A stretch of DNA of 64,000 nucleotides, from contig NZ_SCWE01000001.1 of assembly GCF_004359505.1 (NCBI RefSeq), positions 987,404-1,051,403 of the forward strand, read 5' to 3'. Position 1 is the stretch's first letter, and the number at the start of each line of letters is the position of its first letter. The DNA is from Macrococcus hajekii (GTDB taxonomy: Bacteria; Bacillota; Bacilli; Staphylococcales; Staphylococcaceae). This document shows positions 56,492 to 64,000 of this stretch, one piece after another. A program made the position numbers and the translations under genes. The notes beneath the pieces were generated by a model, which saw only the letters and a program-made list of their open reading frames with translations, did no database searches and was not told the DNA's origin.

Positions 56492-57100
56492 TTAAGCTGT
56501 TGGTAGTGCTTCACTAGTTGGATAAGCCACACCAAAGACTGCCGTAAAAATTGCATCTCGTGCAGCCGTTGAACCTTTTTCGTCACGTCCAAAGATAACT
56601 GATTTTTCTTCAGAGAATCCTGTTACTTTACGATCCATGAACTCAGCAGACATTGAGTCGCTAGAGAATTCAACACCGTCTTCTTTTGTTTTATTAGATT
56701 GTTCTGGTTTAGTGAACTTGCCTTTAGGAAGTCCGACCCATTCCTTAGAACCATCTTCGTGTGTCTTAGCAAAAACTGCTGCAACGTATGGAGGATTGTC
56801 ATTAGCCCCATATGCATAGAGACCACTTTCCGTTTTTTCTAATCCAAATAACACAATGCGGTCCTCAATCGGCAATTTGTGGAACTGTGACTCAACTTCA
56901 ACTGTCCCGTTAGAAGTTGCCATTTCAGCGACCTTGTTATCTCCGTATGCTTTTTCAATTGATTGTTCCTGTGATACTGAGATTTCCTGCAGGAACTTGA
57001 TGCGCTCAGGTACAGTGCCTGTAACGCCTGTTTCTTCGGCATTTAATACGCCGTAGTAAAACTCATCTACACCAGTTGTTGCATGATAGTTTTTAACCAT
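56492..57100 (-). CDS. Major tail protein
   Basis: A 202-aa protein of the phi13-type major tail tube family. ATTGVDEFYYGVLNAEETG at the start, IVLFGLEKTESGLYAYG near the middle and VIFGRDEKGSTAARDAIF near the end fit. It is the most abundant tail protein; a hairpin directly after the gene could favour its expression over downstream genes. Confidence 0.88.
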   Translation of the reverse strand: MVKNYHATTGVDEFYYGVLNAEETGVTGTVPERIKFLQEISVSQEQSIEKAYGDNKVAEMATSNGTVEVESQFHKLPIEDRIVLFGLEKTESGLYAYGANDNPPYVAAVFAKTHEDGSKEWVGLPKGKFTKPEQSNKTKEDGVEFSSDSMSAEFMDRKVTGFSEEKSVIFGRDEKGSTAARDAIFTAVFGVAYPTSEALPTA

Positions 57101-57113
57101 TAATTATTGCCTC

Positions 57114-57527
57114 CTAATTATTCATAATTTCATTTCTATAAAATATGCCTTCGTAACGCTTCGCTCGACGATAGACCTGGAATTCATCACTGTATTCAGG
57201 CTGTGAGTTGGATGTATTGGCCATCCCCAAATTGTCTTTCAGTAACCTTGAAATATGATAGCTGAGATCAGCACATAACTCTCTTGGCTGTGTACTACTT
57301 TTTAAGGGTACATACACATCAATCTGGACTAAATAGCTGAGTGCAAGGTTATCATTGTCTGCATACTCCGTCGGAAGAGTATCATCAATTTCAGACATCA
57401 CAATATAAGGCAGCGCTATGTTACCAGGCTCCGGATAGACATCAAACTTAATCCGGTTGGCAACATGCTCCGTGATAAAGGGGTCATGTATCAATAATTC
57501 GTAAATATCTATGAGAATATTCTTCAT
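57114..57527 (-). CDS. Tail terminator-like protein
   Basis: A 137-aa protein (DUF3168-like) with IKFDVYPEPGNIALPYIVMSE and QIDVYVPLKS; strands and helices fit tail terminator proteins. It overlaps the preceding gp10-like gene by four bases and is followed by the major tail protein. Confidence 0.78.
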   Translation of the reverse strand: MKNILIDIYELLIHDPFITEHVANRIKFDVYPEPGNIALPYIVMSEIDDTLPTEYADNDNLALSYLVQIDVYVPLKSSTQPRELCADLSYHISRLLKDNLGMANTSNSQPEYSDEFQVYRRAKRYEGIFYRNEIMNN

Positions 57528-57919
57528 CTTAAATACTTGGCCACCTCACTTTTAACCACCTTAAAGTACGTCTCTCTTGCTTCTCTCAATGCTCTCTCAA
57601 CAGCACCTTTACCGTCAGGATTAGGATTTTTGATTGTTCCAAATTCATTAAGGTGTATAATCTTAAATCGGTCGTTCGGTCCTTTCCAATAAATCTTCAC
57701 AGTCCGCACACCATTTAAAGTTACTGGATCTGAAATTGTTATCTCACGTTGAGATGCACCTGTATCTTTGAACTCATTGAAATGCTCGAATACAGCTTTT
57801 TTGACGATCTTGGCACCTGCAATCAGTCCCTTATCAATCCACCGCTGTGAATGAGCTTTTCCAAATCTTTTTTCCAGCTGTGCTTCAAGTTCTTTTATCC
57901 CTTCTACCTTAACTGCCAT
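57524..57919 (-). CDS. HK97 gp10-family head-tail protein
   Basis: A 131-aa protein of the HK97 gp10 family, with VEGIKELEAQLEKRFG at the start and VERALREARETYFKVV near the end. The ATG at 57919 follows AGGTG; the preceding GTG and TTG are less likely starts. It forms part of the head-tail or tail completion complex. Confidence 0.82.
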   Translation of the reverse strand: MAVKVEGIKELEAQLEKRFGKAHSQRWIDKGLIAGAKIVKKAVFEHFNEFKDTGASQREITISDPVTLNGVRTVKIYWKGPNDRFKIIHLNEFGTIKNPNPDGKGAVERALREARETYFKVVKSEVAKYLR

Positions 57920-58277
57920 ACGCAACACCTACCACTTTGATGATTTCTTTATTGTCTTTGGAAGGTGCGAAATGCTGCACTTCAAATTCAACATCCATGT
58001 ACATACCGTCAAGTACCCTAAACATATCTGAGTGCTTGATTTGGTAATCAACATGTGGATTCCTAAAGAGTATCGTTACGATGTGCTTTGCGTTCGTCGT
58101 GTTTACATGTTCTAAATCCTTAGTGGACGATTCGTATATTTCAGAAAGCGTGAAGAAAGCTTTCTCCTGTTTGACACCAGGATAAGGACCTTCATCGGCA
58201 GATGTAGTAAAAAACTGAATAGGCGTTCTGAATTCACCGCTGTTAAATTGTTGTTGAGGTCGTTGACGTATCGTCAT
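57909..58277 (-). CDS. Head-tail adaptor (Phage_H_T_join)
   Basis: A 122-aa protein. FNSGEFRTPIQFFTTSADEG at the start and HVTIVTILFRNPHVDY-like strands in the middle match the SPP1 gp16/HK97 gp9-type stopper family. It overlaps both neighbours. Confidence 0.82.
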   Translation of the reverse strand: MTIRQRPQQQFNSGEFRTPIQFFTTSADEGPYPGVKQEKAFFTLSEIYESSTKDLEHVNTTNAKHIVTILFRNPHVDYQIKHSDMFRVLDGMYMDVEFEVQHFAPSKDNKEIIKVVGVAYGS

Positions 58278-58548
58278 AATCCACCTCTTTCATGTTCTGT
58301 AATGCAAAACTTGTAATGTTCGATAGAAAACTGTCATTAAAGTATTCAAGTGCGTCATTATATGCGTAACGTGTACGCTCATAGACAAGCTCTGCGCCCC
58401 GTTTATCTTCATCCATTGAGAACTCCTGACATCTCTGTTTTATGTCCTCGTATGACATCTCTAGTAAGTTTTTGATGTGTTCATCCTCAAAGGTGTGAAA
58501 TATTTTAAGTCGCTGCTTCATGGTCATTAAATGATTATCAGTGATCAT
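58243..58548 (-). CDS. Head-tail connector (gp6-like)
   Basis: A 101-aa helical protein of the gp6/gp15 family, with LKIFHTFEDEHIKNLLEMSYEDIKQ. Such proteins form the ring under the portal. It overlaps the adaptor gene by 35 bases. Confidence 0.82.
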   Translation of the reverse strand: MITDNHLMTMKQRLKIFHTFEDEHIKNLLEMSYEDIKQRCQEFSMDEDKRGAELVYERTRYAYNDALEYFNDSFLSNITSFALQNMKEVDYDDTSTTSTTI

Positions 58549-58556
58549 CTAATCAC

Positions 58557-58715
58557 CTACTTGTCAATACGAGTCAGTGCTTCTCCATATTTTTCTCTTA
58601 ATGTGTCATTTACTTCATCAGCACGTTTAACTGTCATTTCAAGTTCTTCACCCTTAGTTAATTCACGTTTTAATTCTTTGTCTTTGTAATTGTAATTTGC
58701 TTTGAATTGAGCCAT
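58557..58715 (-). CDS. Small phage head protein of unknown function (52 aa)
   Basis: A 52-aa protein, MAQFKANYNYKDKELKREL at the start and rich in charged residues. The ATG at 58715 follows AAGGATG; an upstream in-frame ATG is possible. Small genes of this kind lie between capsid and connector genes in staphylococcal siphophages. Confidence 0.65.
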   Translation of the reverse strand: MAQFKANYNYKDKELKRELTKGEELEMTVKRADEVNDTLREKYGEALTRIDK

Positions 58716-58775
58716 TATAATCATCCTTTCATATTTAATAAGCACCACCTATAAAGATGATGCTTTAATATTCAA

Positions 58776-59978
58776 TTATGCAGTAGGAACTACTTCAGAA
58801 GGCGCTGGTGGCATGCCTTCAATTGCTAATGTGTAAACATTTGCAACATTGTTATCTTCAGGAACACCATGTGCAAATTGCTTAGCAATGAACACATCGC
58901 AGTCTTCAAGAGCGAGTGTCTGATCATAAGATTTAATTTTCACTTCACCTGTTTGCACTGCATAATACCGTTTACCAACAAATGAAATCGCCTGATCATA
59001 TTTAACAAATTCAGAAGGTACTACTTCGATTTGATATGGTAAAGATGTTACCCACTGTCCATTAGGTGTCAATACAGTATATTGCGACTGAACATAGAAA
59101 ATCGCTGCTGGATTGACAGCTACAGTAATGGAACCAAGAACATTGATCGGCTTACCATTTTCATCAAATGACAGCTTAGTAGCTAAACCTGCTAATTCAC
59201 GTACAGTTGTTGCATTATCAGCGAATGTTAGTGTACCTGCAGGTGCTTTATCAGCAGTTCCTGTAATTAATCCATCTTCATTACGTGTAACCTGTTGGTT
59301 TAAGCCATATGGTTGATTAGCTGCAGAACCTTTACCAAGCACTACACCTTCTTCAATCTTCATAGCCATTGCTTCAGCTAACTGTTCACGTACAAAACGT
59401 TCGACCCACTCAGGACCAAATTCAAGTAAATCCTTTGGTACTACAGCGAATGCAGTCAATTTATTTTGAGAGAATGCATATTCAGTGAAGTTAGCGCTAA
59501 TTTGTCCTTGAATCTTACCAAAGATTTCTCCCCAGACAGCTGCACCTTCAGGTTTTCCGACAATAATACGTGTGCGTAATCCGCCAACTTGAAAATTAAT
59601 TTTAGCAAGTAAAGGACGTACACGTTTAATATCTTCAAAGATGCGAAGTACAGTTGTTTCTGGCAATAATTTCTCTTCTTTAAATGTATCGAGGTTTGCT
59701 TCATCTTCAACTAAATTCGAGAAGAACACGCGTTCTTTTGCTGTTAATACGTTTTGTCCACGCTTTAAAGCAATTTCTCCATCCAATGATGCATTCATAG
59801 CTTCTGTACGCGCTTTAGCTGTAATTGTCTCAGCAAGTTCGTTTGTATATGCTTCCATATAAGTATTGTACTTCGCTTCAACCACTTCTGGTTCTTCACC
59901 ATTTCGAGCTGCTTCAAAATATTCTTGCTTTAAGTTTTGTAAATTTGTCTTTTGATCATCTTTAAATTTAATTGACAT
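58776..59978 (-). CDS. Major capsid protein, HK97 fold
   Basis: A 400-aa protein. Residues 1-110 are helical and charged and correspond to the delta/scaffold domain that the protease removes. The HK97 core follows, with LLAKINFQVGGLRTRIIVGKPEG-type strands and the FAVVPKDLLEFGPEWVERFVREQLA helix. It is preceded by its ClpP-like protease gene. Confidence 0.92.
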   Translation of the reverse strand: MSIKFKDDQKTNLQNLKQEYFEAARNGEEPEVVEAKYNTYMEAYTNELAETITAKARTEAMNASLDGEIALKRGQNVLTAKERVFFSNLVEDEANLDTFKEEKLLPETTVLRIFEDIKRVRPLLAKINFQVGGLRTRIIVGKPEGAAVWGEIFGKIQGQISANFTEYAFSQNKLTAFAVVPKDLLEFGPEWVERFVREQLAEAMAMKIEEGVVLGKGSAANQPYGLNQQVTRNEDGLITGTADKAPAGTLTFADNATTVRELAGLATKLSFDENGKPINVLGSITVAVNPAAIFYVQSQYTVLTPNGQWVTSLPYQIEVVPSEFVKYDQAISFVGKRYYAVQTGEVKIKSYDQTLALEDCDVFIAKQFAHGVPEDNNVANVYTLAIEGMPPAPSEVVPTA

Positions 59979-59989
59979 TAATTTTCCTC

Positions 59990-60793
59990 CTATAGATACA
60001 AACGATTTTTAATCTTGTTTGTAACTTCTTCTTTTTTAGTTAGATCGTATTTATCTAGTTCTTCGTTAACTACTTCAATGATTAAATCTTTAATCTCTTC
60101 AGTTGTCAGCGTTTCATCTTCAGTTACATTATCTTTTCCCTCTGTCACTGTTTCTTCAGGTGTTTCAACCATTTTTAAGACTTTATTAGGTGTCTTGTTA
60201 TACATTGCTAATCTCTCCTTAGATGCACATGCGACTAATTTCTTCGAGGTGATAACTTCATCAATTAATCCATAAGAAAAAGCCTCTTCAGCAGTCATCC
60301 ATGTCTCTGCATCAAGTAAGGCTTTAAGTGAGTCTGTTTTCAATTTATCTGATTTATTTAAGTAGGTTTCAATCAAAGTTCCAGTTACTTTTTCAAGTAA
60401 ATCAGCAACTTCTCTTAAATCATTTGCATTACCGAAAGTCCCACTCATCGCGTTATGAATCATCAGCATACTATTAGATGGCATTCTGACTACATCACCA
60501 GCCATAGCGATTACAGATGCAATACTTGCTGCAAGACCATCAATGTTAACAGTCACCTTTGCTTTGTGTCTTTTTAACATGTTGTGAATCGCAATACCTT
60601 CAAATACATCACCGCCAGGGGAATTAATATTAACAACAATTTCATCAACACCTTTTAATTTCTCAAGAGTGTTTTTGAAACTTGTTGCACTCTCCTCACC
60701 TTCCCAACGCCATGCTTCAGGAACGATTTCGCCATAAATATCAACTTGTCCGACGTTATCAGTTTTAGACATGTTTAAGATTCTTCCTGTCAT
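59990..60793 (-). CDS. ClpP-like prohead protease
   Basis: A 267-aa protein. The N-terminal ClpP fold has INSPGGDVFEG near residue 57, the catalytic Ser in GLAASIASVIAMAG near residue 90 and the His in NSMLMIHNAMSG near 113. The C-terminal 60 residues are acidic and coiled. It processes the capsid protein. The start overlaps the portal stop (ATGA); an ATG at 60772 is an alternative. Confidence 0.9.
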   Translation of the reverse strand: MTGRILNMSKTDNVGQVDIYGEIVPEAWRWEGEESATSFKNTLEKLKGVDEIVVNINSPGGDVFEGIAIHNMLKRHKAKVTVNIDGLAASIASVIAMAGDVVRMPSNSMLMIHNAMSGTFGNANDLREVADLLEKVTGTLIETYLNKSDKLKTDSLKALLDAETWMTAEEAFSYGLIDEVITSKKLVACASKERLAMYNKTPNKVLKMVETPEETVTEGKDNVTEDETLTTEEIKDLIIEVVNEELDKYDLTKKEEVTNKIKNRLYL

Positions 60794-61941
60794 TTGTTAT
60801 CACCACCCTTCAATGCTTCAGTTTCATTTGATTCCTGATAATTCTTAGTACGTAAGAAAATATCAAGACCATCTCTTCTTTCGAGACCAAACATTTCTCT
60901 AACTTCGTTGACTTCAGCAAAGTTAGAAGAAATCAATTTATCTATTGCAGCAGAATTTTTGATTGGATCTTGTTTATTGATCCCAATCACTTTAATTTTT
61001 TTGCCTTTCAGATATTCGTCCGGACTATAAAATTTACTGTTCAATTCATTTTCAATCATCTTGATAAGTGGATTGATACAGAAATCAAGATATGCATCCA
61101 TCAGTTTCTCCAGATCTGCCATGTCACCATGAATCAAAGCAGGTGGTATACCAATTATTTTAGCTACATCATCAATAAATAATCGCTTCACTTTAGTTAA
61201 ATTATCTGCACCATTATCTGTTCCAACATTATTATTATTTGATAACTCTTCGTAATCAAAACCATCTACTTTGGGGACAATCGCAACACCATTATCTTTA
61301 AACTGCGTATAGATTCTATTAATGTATTTCTGTAAGCGTGTCATACTCTTATCGTCAAGTTGACCACCACCAGTTTTAATACCGACCATACCGCGTATCT
61401 GATTTTTTCTGAGTTGCGTATCCATCATACGCCCGAATAACTCGCCGTAATCACCAAATAAATCATTTACATATCTTTGCAACTTCTCATTGTTATATTC
61501 CAGATAAAGTACTTCACTCATTTTGAATTGTCGTTCAAACTTATAGTCTTTGACAATAACATCTTCAAATATATCGTCATATACCGCATATTCTTTACGG
61601 CTGAAGTCATCTGCAATCATTAAATCGTCTGAATCAGTTTTAATAATCAGTACTTCATTGTCGTATATTAATTTATAGATGACTTTATTCCAGAAGTTCG
61701 TTGCGTTCGAATCTGTGTTTGGTCTAACGTTTAGCTTGTAATAGAGCGTGTTCTTCAAGCTCTTCTTATTGTCTTGAACCCAGAACTCCGATTGGCTAAA
61801 AGTCCTCGCTATAAAGTTGATACACGTATCTAATGCGATTCTTTTTAAATATGCTCTTTGAGATGGGTCTCCGATAATATCCAGGTCAAGTGCATCTCTT
61901 ATTTCTAAGTTTCGCTTAAAGGCATCTGCGAAAATTCCCAA
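60790..61941 (-). CDS. Portal protein
   Basis: A 383-aa HK97-type portal. YLKRIALDTCINFIARTFSQ near residue 30 and the IIGIPPALIHGDMADLEKLM segment near residue 265 are typical. It forms the dodecameric entry ring for DNA. It overlaps the protease gene downstream by four bases and follows terL by 13 bases. Confidence 0.92.
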   Translation of the reverse strand: MGIFADAFKRNLEIRDALDLDIIGDPSQRAYLKRIALDTCINFIARTFSQSEFWVQDNKKSLKNTLYYKLNVRPNTDSNATNFWNKVIYKLIYDNEVLIIKTDSDDLMIADDFSRKEYAVYDDIFEDVIVKDYKFERQFKMSEVLYLEYNNEKLQRYVNDLFGDYGELFGRMMDTQLRKNQIRGMVGIKTGGGQLDDKSMTRLQKYINRIYTQFKDNGVAIVPKVDGFDYEELSNNNNVGTDNGADNLTKVKRLFIDDVAKIIGIPPALIHGDMADLEKLMDAYLDFCINPLIKMIENELNSKFYSPDEYLKGKKIKVIGINKQDPIKNSAAIDKLISSNFAEVNEVREMFGLERRDGLDIFLRTKNYQESNETEALKGGDNK

Positions 61942-61954
61942 TTAACCACCTCCT

Positions 61955-63613
61955 TTAAAAATCCAATCTTTCTAGTAGATCGAATGCTGCATCAAGATTA
62001 ACTTCTTCAATTTCATCAAGACGATACAATGCATGTAAAAAAGCGTGGAATCCATCTGTTTTACGTCTATGTTCGTCCTTCTTAATAAACTCTTTATTGC
62101 CATCCGGCTTCACTTTTACAGCAACGTTATTCGTAAACCATCGCATTAAAGGATTGTCACCAAATATAACTCGTCTATTTGCGAACAACGTTTCAATACG
62201 CGGAGCTAACAAACTATGAATCGCTCTAGGGTTACGCAAAGACTCAATATCAAATCCCGCATTCTCAAATAATGGTCTGAGTAAATCCATTCTGAAATTA
62301 TCAGCTACTATCATCTGAATCGCATATTTTTTACGCATCTCAACAAACCAGTTGATAATATGTACTGGATCAATGGACGGTTCATCAACAATTGTCAATA
62401 AACCTCGTTTCTCCCATTCTTTGATTGGAGGTTTGAGATTAGCGTGATCTAAGTATTGTTTACGAGCAAATGAATGTGATATCCAGATAACTTCATCGCC
62501 CTGTTTGAATAACAATCCAACTGCCGCGAAGTCTTTGATACTCGCAAAATCGACGCCGCCGATTGCTGTCTTATTCTTAAGTAATGGTACCTCTCGATTA
62601 GTCGCATAGACATCTTCATAAGATGCCACAACTTTAGACAGGTCCACTTCTGGGAAGTTCATTCGCTTCGTCATGAAATTTTCGCGCCCTGATGGTTCTG
62701 ACTGCAGATCATTATATTGATTCAAAACTTTTCTATACAGACGTTGACCGTAATCACTCATAGGCTCTTCAAACATAGGATTAGCCTTAGACCACATCTC
62801 TGGTTTACCTATTTCATCTTCTTCATCAATCTTGCAGATAAAGGGGAATATGCGGTCATCAGGATTTTCACCTTTCAGAATCGCCATACAGCGTTCTTTG
62901 AGTCTGTCCAGGAATCCTTCACGCACAAAACCATCTGTTCCAATATAAAACTCACGCGGGTGTTTAACCTTACCAAGACCAGATGAAAAAACATCGACTA
63001 TTTCACGGTCCTCGTATCTGTGGATTTCGTCATAAATGACGAACCCTTCGCGGCCGCCATCTTTACTACCAGCGTTACTAGTTGCAAATTCGAACTTACT
63101 ATTAGTAATATTCGAGGTAATCCTCAACTTAGTTAAGTTAAAGAAACCACTTCCGCCTTCAGTATCGTTATCGTGTAGTTTGTGTTGCCGGATTTGACTG
63201 TACATTTCTTCAAATGATGTTTTGGCTTGTTTCTCAGTGTTTGCCACCACTGTACCATGATAATTCTTAATACCATGCAACTCACTCAAAAAGTAATTTG
63301 ATAAAGCACTGATCAGACCATTCTTACCTGCACCACGAGCAACCAACCAGAAGAATTGTTCATAAAATAATTCATCGTCATTATCAAACAAGAATACGAA
63401 ACTAATCAAAAATTTCTGGAACGGTTGCAACTTGAAATAGAACTTTTCAATAAATTTTATACAGCGTTCAATCTGTTCTTCATCAAAATGTAAGTCATCA
63501 CGATAGAGGACATGCATTTCTAAGTACTCAATAAGCAGTTGACGTTCTTTATTAAAAATGATTTCACCTGATTTATACTTGTTAATGTAAGCATCAATGT
63601 ATTTTGTACTCAT
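61955..63613 (-). CDS. terL: Terminase large subunit
   Basis: A 552-aa packaging motor. The ATPase part has the Walker A-like FWLVARGAGKNG near residue 93 and Walker B FVIYDEIH near residue 195. The nuclease part has GGVDFASIKDFAAVG near residue 365, VADNFRMD and KTDGFHAFLHA near the end. It belongs to the HK97-type Terminase_1 group. It overlaps terS by one base. Confidence 0.93.
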   Translation of the reverse strand: MSTKYIDAYINKYKSGEIIFNKERQLLIEYLEMHVLYRDDLHFDEEQIERCIKFIEKFYFKLQPFQKFLISFVFLFDNDDELFYEQFFWLVARGAGKNGLISALSNYFLSELHGIKNYHGTVVANTEKQAKTSFEEMYSQIRQHKLHDNDTEGGSGFFNLTKLRITSNITNSKFEFATSNAGSKDGGREGFVIYDEIHRYEDREIVDVFSSGLGKVKHPREFYIGTDGFVREGFLDRLKERCMAILKGENPDDRIFPFICKIDEEDEIGKPEMWSKANPMFEEPMSDYGQRLYRKVLNQYNDLQSEPSGRENFMTKRMNFPEVDLSKVVASYEDVYATNREVPLLKNKTAIGGVDFASIKDFAAVGLLFKQGDEVIWISHSFARKQYLDHANLKPPIKEWEKRGLLTIVDEPSIDPVHIINWFVEMRKKYAIQMIVADNFRMDLLRPLFENAGFDIESLRNPRAIHSLLAPRIETLFANRRVIFGDNPLMRWFTNNVAVKVKPDGNKEFIKKDEHRRKTDGFHAFLHALYRLDEIEEVNLDAAFDLLERLDF

Positions 63614-63942
63614 CAGTCAAGCAGTCCTCCCTTCGGCCTATTCTTATTCATTCTTTCTTGTTGCGTAGCGTATTCTTCAATATGTTTATCAATGTCTCTT
63701 TTTAGGCTAACCATTTGAGCATTGATATTTTTCACATCTGCAATATGTGGGTGTGATTTAACATATTTCTGTTCACCATTTTCAACTTTTGTACTAATAC
63801 CTTCTTGATCTATCTTCCTTCTCATTCGTCTGTACAACGTGAGCAAATCCAAATATCTATCAACCATTTCAACTGCTAATAAATCATCATTATTTATACA
63901 CCCCATAATGTGTTTCCTTAGCGTCGTTACTGGGATTGTCAA
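63613..63942 (-). CDS. terS: Terminase small subunit (P27 family)
   Basis: A 109-aa protein with helical N-terminal part and the LDLLTLYRRMRRKIDQEG segment typical of P27 small terminases, followed by a C-terminal tail ending NRPKGGLLD. The TTG at 63942 is preferred because GGGGAGGGGGG lies five bases upstream and it keeps the N-terminal helix of the family; an ATG at 63906 is the alternative. It recognises the packaging site. Confidence 0.82.
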   Translation of the reverse strand: MTIPVTTLRKHIMGCINNDDLLAVEMVDRYLDLLTLYRRMRRKIDQEGISTKVENGEQKYVKSHPHIADVKNINAQMVSLKRDIDKHIEEYATQQERMNKNRPKGGLLD

Positions 63943-64000
63943 GCGTACCCCCCCTCCCCTTTTTGCACCCCCCTCACGTGAAGAAAAAGTGCTTTAAATG
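63943..64000. other. G-rich region upstream of terS, possible packaging site
   Basis: Read on the minus strand this holds CACGTGAGGGGGGTGCAAAAAGG-type G runs immediately before terS. Cos-type staphylococcal phages have their packaging site here, next to an HNH endonuclease gene that would lie outside the window. The site itself cannot be proven. Confidence 0.4.

Larger units (their letters stand above)
43157..64000. mobile_element. Siphovirus-type prophage, one end and the late region
   Basis: All genes from the YolD-like gene to the end of the window are phage-type: packaging, head, tail and lysis modules in the usual order on the minus strand, plus three accessory genes near the attachment site. 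The head module order TerS, TerL, portal, ClpP-like protease, capsid is that of HK97/Sfi21-like siphophages. The prophage continues beyond 64000. Confidence 0.95.

Overview
The window looks like a Staphylococcaceae chromosome, most likely Macrococcus or a Staphylococcus relative. It is low-GC and carries a seven-gene Mnh/Mrp antiporter operon, a dltXABCD operon, a SufCDSUB operon and small yui/yut/yuz/yun/yus genes in a staphylococcal/bacillal order. The genus is inferred from gene order and protein resemblance only; no database search was possible.

Host part, about 1-43150. Positions 1-3868 (+) hold the end of mnhA and complete mnhB-G, a Na+/H+ antiporter. Positions 3908-9099 (-) hold a hotdog thioesterase, a YuiF-type antiporter, an unrecognised 319-aa protein, YuiB, a type II NADH dehydrogenase preceded by a good Rex operator, an A-type Fe-S carrier and YuzB. 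Positions 9209-14788 hold YutJ, YuzD (-), an Nfu-type scaffold and a formate dehydrogenase with its DUF1641 partner. Positions 14831-23441 (-) hold a 2-hydroxyacid dehydrogenase, YutF, YutE, dltD-C-B-A, the 43-aa dltX with a TTG start, an FmtA-like lipoprotein and YutD; a DUF3055 gene lies on (+). Then come lipA, yunD, a TauE-type permease and yunF (-), fetAB (+), corA (-), sufCDSUB, metNIQ under a SAM-I riboswitch, yusE/yusF, gcvH, an ArsC/Spx-like protein, a thioredoxin (+), a nitroreductase, aroD and a secreted M23 peptidase. Fe-S and lipoate biology recurs: Suf, Nfu, an A-type carrier, LipA, GcvH and the FeS-rich formate dehydrogenase.

Prophage part, about 43157 to beyond 64000. A siphophage with an HK97/Sfi21-like head module appears to sit at the 3' end of ssrA (tmRNA). 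An 11-nt piece matching a tmRNA 3' end (43157-43167) is followed on the minus strand by a terminator. The late operon runs on the minus strand from TerS (63942) through TerL, portal, ClpP-like protease, capsid, connectors, major tail protein, G/GT chaperones, an M23-bearing tape measure, Dit, tail peptidase and BppU-type fibre to XhlA, holin and a CHAP-amidase-SH3 endolysin. Three accessory genes lie between the endolysin and the attachment site: a YolD-like gene under a LexA-type box, an unknown 87-aa protein and an HTH protein. Integrase, early genes and the other att site lie outside the window.

The most interesting observations are an internal Shine-Dalgarno and start inside the endolysin gene, a -1 frameshift in the tail chaperone genes, strong terminator-like hairpins inside the late operon, the ssrA attachment site, the Rex box before ndh, the FmtA-like lipoprotein gene beside dlt, and the SOS-controlled YolD gene.
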